The position numbers were made by a program, and so were the translations under genes. A stretch of DNA of 9,004 bases from Lachnoclostridium sp. UBA7097 (GTDB taxonomy: Bacteria; Bacillota; Clostridia; Lachnospirales; Lachnospiraceae): NCBI GenBank assembly GCA_002499945.1, contig DKYP01000113.1, positions 17,081 through 26,084 of the forward strand, in the 5' to 3' direction. This document shows positions 6,259 through 9,004 of this stretch, piece after piece; positions within the stretch are counted from its first letter, which is position 1, and every line of letters begins with the position of its first letter. The notes below the pieces were generated by a model that worked only from the letters and a program-made list of their open reading frames with translations, ran no database searches and was not told the DNA's origin.

Positions 6259-7332
6259 ATGAAGAAAGTAGGATTTTTAACAAGTGGCGGTGACTGCCAG
6301 AGCTTAAATGCAACAATGAGGGGTGTAGCTAAGACTTTATACCAGAAGTATGATGATGTTGAGATATATGGTATTCTGGAAGGATATAAGGGACTTATCT
6401 ATGGCAATTACAGAAAGATGAAACCAGGTGATTTCTCGGGTATACTTACAGAAGGCGGTACAATTATAGGCACTTCAAGACAGCCTTTTAAGAAAATGCG
6501 TGAGCCTGATGAAAACGGCCTTGATAAAGTAAAGGCAATGAAAGAGAATTATAAGAAATGGGGGCTTGACTGCCTTGTAATACTTGGCGGCAATGGCACA
6601 CATAAAACAGCCAACCTGCTTAGTGAGGAAGGCTGCAATGTAGTAACCCTGCCAAAAACTATTGACAATGATATCTGGGGCACTGATATTACATTTGGTT
6701 TCCAGAGTGCGGTAAATATTGCAACTAATGCTATTGACTGTATCCATACTACTGCAGCATCACATGGAAGGGTGTTTATTGTGGAAGTTATGGGCCATAA
6801 GGTTGGCTGGCTTACACTCCATGCCGGGATTGCAGGAGGTGCAGATATAATTCTTCTTCCAGAGATTCCATATGATATTAATTCTGTAGTAAAAGCCCTT
6901 GACAAGAGGAACAAGCAGGGCAAGAGGTTTTCCATACTTGCTGTTGCAGAAGGCGCTATTTCAAAAGAAGATGCCAAACTTAGCAAAAAGGAACTTAAAG
7001 CAAAGAAACAGGAAAACCTTTATCCGTCAATATCATATAAGGTTGGACAGGAGATACAGGAAAGAACAGGCCAGGAAGTACGTATTACAGTGCCAGGCCA
7101 TACACAGCGTGGTGGTGAGCCATGCCCATATGACCGTGTAATTTCAAGCAGGCTCGGTTCAGCTGCTGCAAGGCTTATTATTGAAGGCAAATATGGCTAT
7201 ATGGTAGGTATTAAGAATAATGAGATTATCCCTGTGCCTCTTAGTGAAGTTGCAGGAAAGCTTAAAACAGTTAATCCTGATTCTTCTATTATAAGGGAAG
7301 CAAAGGGGCTTGGAATTTCATTTGGTGATTAA
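6259..7332 (+). CDS. pfkA: 6-phosphofructokinase (clostridial group, ATP/PPi specificity uncertain)
   Basis: It phosphorylates fructose-6-phosphate to fructose-1,6-bisphosphate in glycolysis; it is cytoplasmic. The N-terminal GFLTSGGDCQSLNA (5-18) is the nucleotide/phosphate loop. GGNGTHKTA (110-118) corresponds to GGDGS of E. coli PfkA. PKTIDND (132-138) holds the catalytic Asp136. VMGHKVGW (177-184) matches the substrate-binding MGR block, and PGHTQRGG (279-286) is also present. Gly112 at the position of E. coli Gly104 favours ATP, since PPi enzymes have Asp there. Lys133 before TIDND is the residue typical of PPi enzymes. Asn111 replaces the usual Asp, and His180 replaces the usual Arg of MGR. 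This is therefore the mixed-type clade, and the phosphoryl donor cannot be settled by reading. Length (357) is slightly above the 320 of PfkA. The SD is AAAGGCGGGG (6245-6254), ending 4 bases before ATG. dnaX follows after 2 bases, so the two are probably co-transcribed. Confidence 0.93.
   Translation: MKKVGFLTSGGDCQSLNATMRGVAKTLYQKYDDVEIYGILEGYKGLIYGNYRKMKPGDFSGILTEGGTIIGTSRQPFKKMREPDENGLDKVKAMKENYKKWGLDCLVILGGNGTHKTANLLSEEGCNVVTLPKTIDNDIWGTDITFGFQSAVNIATNAIDCIHTTAASHGRVFIVEVMGHKVGWLTLHAGIAGGADIILLPEIPYDINSVVKALDKRNKQGKRFSILAVAEGAISKEDAKLSKKELKAKKQENLYPSISYKVGQEIQERTGQEVRITVPGHTQRGGEPCPYDRVISSRLGSAAARLIIEGKYGYMVGIKNNEIIPVPLSEVAGKLKTVNPDSSIIREAKGLGISFGD
7324..7329 (+). promoter_or_regulatory. 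RBS for dnaX inside the end of the phosphofructokinase gene
   Basis: GGTGAT is complementary to the 3' end of 16S rRNA (the GGTGATC part of the extended SD) and stands 5 bases before the dnaX ATG at 7335. It overlaps the last phosphofructokinase codons, which favours coupled translation and supports 7335 rather than the next in-frame ATG at 7344. Confidence 0.5.
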
Positions 7333-7334
7333 TT

Positions 7335-8918
7335 ATGTCATATATGGCGTTATACAGGAAGTTCCGCCCCGCATGTTTCGACGATGTAAAAGGGCAGGAA
7401 CATATTGTTACAACCTTAAAGAATGAGATACAGACAGGGCGTACCAGCCATGCATACCTTTTCTGCGGCACAAGGGGTACAGGAAAGACAACTGTGGCAA
7501 AGATACTTGCAAAGGCAGTAAATTGTGAAAACCCGCAGGATGGAAGCCCCTGTAACCAGTGCAGCATATGCCAGAAGATTAACAGGCAGGCTTCAATGAA
7601 TGTAATAGAGATAGATGCGGCGTCAAATAATGGCGTCGCAAATATCAGGGAAATTATTGAGGAAGTGCAGTATTCACCAGCAGAAGGCAGGTATAAGGTA
7701 TATATTATAGATGAAGTCCATATGCTTTCTACAGGTGCATTTAACGCCCTGCTTAAAACATTAGAAGAACCACCGGCATATGTAATATTTATACTTGCAA
7801 CAACAGAAGCACATAAAATACCCATTACAATATTGTCAAGATGCCAGAGATATGATTTTAAGCGCATACCGGCCGGGACAATAGCAGGCAGGCTTAATGA
7901 ACTTATGGATAAAGAGGGTGTAAGTGCAGAGGACAGGGCACTCCAGTATATAGCAAAAACTGCAGATGGTTCATTAAGGGATGCATTAAGCTTGCTAGAC
8001 CAGTGCATTGCATTCTATCCTGGACAGAAACTGTCTTATGACAATGTGCTTGATGTGCTTGGTGCAGTTGATACAAGTGTATACAGCAGTATGTTTAACA
8101 ATATTATTAACTCTGATATAATAAACTGTATAAAACTTGTTGATGACATGATGATGGCAGGCAGGGATTTAAACCAGTTTATAACCGAATTTACATGGTA
8201 TTTAAGAAACCTTCTGTTAATACTGGGCGGAGGTGCAGGCATTGTTGACGTTTCCACAGAACAGCTTCTTAATATGCAAGAAGATGCTGGCAGGACTAAT
8301 ATGGAAGTTTTAACAAGGTATATCCGGATACTTTCTGAACTGTCAGGACAGATAAGATATGCCACGCAGAAACGTGTGCTTGTGGAAATATGCCTTATAA
8401 AACTCTGCAAGCCGCAGATGGATACAGAACAGGACTTCCAGTCAGTTATTACAAGGCTTGCTTTACTTGAAAAACAGCTTGACGGCATAATGGCAAATGG
8501 ACTTACAGCCATTAATACATCCATGCCTCCTGCAAGCCCCGCTGCTTATGAAGAAAGCCAGGCAGCAGGCAATAAAGAAAAAACTCCACAAAAAGCAGTA
8601 CCAGAAGATATAAAGGATATAATTAAAAACTGGGATAAAATAATACAGCAATGTGGCAGGGTAGAGCAGGATATGCTTGTTAATGTAAAGAAAATTGTAT
8701 CAGAAAGCGGTGCACTGATACTGCAGTTTACAGACCCTGTAGATGAAGCATATTTTAAAAAGGATGATGGCAGGCAGCTTGAAGCACTTAAAAATGTTAT
8801 AATAAATATAACAGGCAAGGAAGCTGTAATAGAAACAAGGACAGTAACAGAAGAAATTGATTCACAATTTACTGATTTGTCACAGATAATACATTTTGAT
8901 GGAATAGAATATATATAA
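7335..8918 (+). CDS. dnaX: DNA polymerase III subunit gamma/tau
   Basis: This is the clamp-loader ATPase of the replisome; it opens the beta clamp with delta and delta' and links polymerase and helicase. Features in order: MSYMALYRKFRP start typical of DnaX; Walker A GTRGTGKT (45-52); a zinc-binding module with Cys64, Cys73, Cys76 and Cys79; NVIEIDAASNNGV (89-101); Walker B VYIIDEVHML (122-131); sensor-1 ILATTEAHKI (153-162); and the Arg finger in SRCQRYDF (168-175, Arg169). The collar domain III spans about 240-365. An Ala/Pro/Lys/Glu-rich linker (395-425) leads to a tau-like C-terminal domain (425-527). At 527 residues it is at the short end of Firmicute DnaX, yet complete. I see no convincing A AAA AAG slippery heptamer for a shortened gamma form. 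The start is fixed by the conserved N-terminus. The next gene is ybaB/EbfC, the conserved dnaX-ybaB-recR order. Confidence 0.97.
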   Translation: MSYMALYRKFRPACFDDVKGQEHIVTTLKNEIQTGRTSHAYLFCGTRGTGKTTVAKILAKAVNCENPQDGSPCNQCSICQKINRQASMNVIEIDAASNNGVANIREIIEEVQYSPAEGRYKVYIIDEVHMLSTGAFNALLKTLEEPPAYVIFILATTEAHKIPITILSRCQRYDFKRIPAGTIAGRLNELMDKEGVSAEDRALQYIAKTADGSLRDALSLLDQCIAFYPGQKLSYDNVLDVLGAVDTSVYSSMFNNIINSDIINCIKLVDDMMMAGRDLNQFITEFTWYLRNLLLILGGGAGIVDVSTEQLLNMQEDAGRTNMEVLTRYIRILSELSGQIRYATQKRVLVEICLIKLCKPQMDTEQDFQSVITRLALLEKQLDGIMANGLTAINTSMPPASPAAYEESQAAGNKEKTPQKAVPEDIKDIIKNWDKIIQQCGRVEQDMLVNVKKIVSESGALILQFTDPVDEAYFKKDDGRQLEALKNVIINITGKEAVIETRTVTEEIDSQFTDLSQIIHFDGIEYI

Positions 8919-8950
8919 TCTTTATAAAAATATAATTGGAGGATTTAGTA

Positions 8951-9004
8951 ATGGCAAGACGCGGAGGTTTTCCAGGCGGTGCTATGCCTGGCAATATGAA
9001 TAAT
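8951..9004 (+). CDS. YbaB/EbfC nucleoid-associated protein, N-terminal part only
   Basis: Only the first 18 codons are inside the window; the frame is open to the edge. The protein begins MARRGGFPGGAMPGNMNN, the Gly/Met/Asn-rich start seen in Firmicute YbaB/EbfC proteins, small DNA-binding dimers of about 100-115 residues that coat the nucleoid. A strong GGAGG (8938-8942) lies 8 bases upstream of ATG. The position 32 bases after dnaX is the standard one for ybaB, usually followed by recR. The name rests on this short start plus gene order, which are consistent. Confidence 0.88.
   Translation, partial: MARRGGFPGGAMPGNMNN

Noticed and set aside
7289..8008. 239-codon reverse-strand open frame opposite dnaX
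   Set aside because: It lies opposite the most conserved ATPase part of dnaX, shows no recognisable domain, and is explained by the codon bias of the real gene.
8570..8600. A-rich run (GAAAAAAC) in the dnaX linker as a programmed frameshift site for a gamma form
   Set aside because: In the reading frame the bases are GAA AAA ACT, which do not fit an X XXY YYZ heptamer, and no strong downstream stem was evident. A-rich codons are common in this linker.

Overview
This 9 kb window looks like chromosomal DNA from an anaerobic Firmicute, most likely a member of the Lachnospiraceae/Clostridia. The evidence is the low GC content, the heavy use of AGG, ATA and GCA codons, purine-rich GGAGG-type ribosome binding sites, a Lys-rich Ig-like surface protein, a Firmicute-style dnaX-ybaB order and a clostridial type of phosphofructokinase. 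The genus cannot be fixed from the sequence. All clear genes lie on the + strand and are tightly packed. No stretch of more than about 200 bases lacks a gene; the longest gap is 975-1167.

Left part (1-1047): the window opens with about 70-95 bases that do not fit the gene after them. They hold stop codons in all three forward frames, but the reverse strand is open and runs off the left edge. From about base 72-100 the frame becomes the C-terminal part of a secreted Lys-rich protein ending in a Big_2-like Ig domain. This part has no credible start or RBS, so the gene looks cut at its 5' end, either by a mobile-element end or by an assembly junction. A very strong intrinsic terminator follows.

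Sensory pair (1110-3653): a TTGAAA-16-TATAAT promoter precedes a two-TM methyl-accepting chemotaxis protein with a Cache-type sensor and HAMP segments. After 29 bases comes a small lipoprotein with an FMN-binding domain carrying the SGAT flavinylation motif. No terminator separates them, so they probably form one transcript.

Carbon metabolism (3660-7332): a TTGCTT-17-TACAAT promoter precedes an alpha-glucan (glycogen) phosphorylase. A 59-residue single-TM protein overlaps the phosphorylase 3' end. A 97-base gap with two short inverted repeats then leads to a 6-phosphofructokinase whose active site mixes ATP-type and PPi-type residues. Together the two enzymes fit glycogen mobilisation into glycolysis.

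Replication/repair start (7335-9004): dnaX (DNA polymerase III gamma/tau) begins 2 bases after the phosphofructokinase stop, with an SD inside the end of that gene. It is followed by the first 18 codons of a YbaB/EbfC nucleoid-associated protein. recR would be expected just beyond the right edge. The dnaX-ybaB pair may therefore be transcribed with the glycolytic gene.

Overall the window is mostly ordinary housekeeping and sensory DNA. The points worth a second look are the broken left-edge gene, the chemoreceptor/flavolipoprotein pair, the overlapping small membrane protein, and the cofactor question for the phosphofructokinase. I see no CRISPR array, tRNA, rRNA, phage or defence system.
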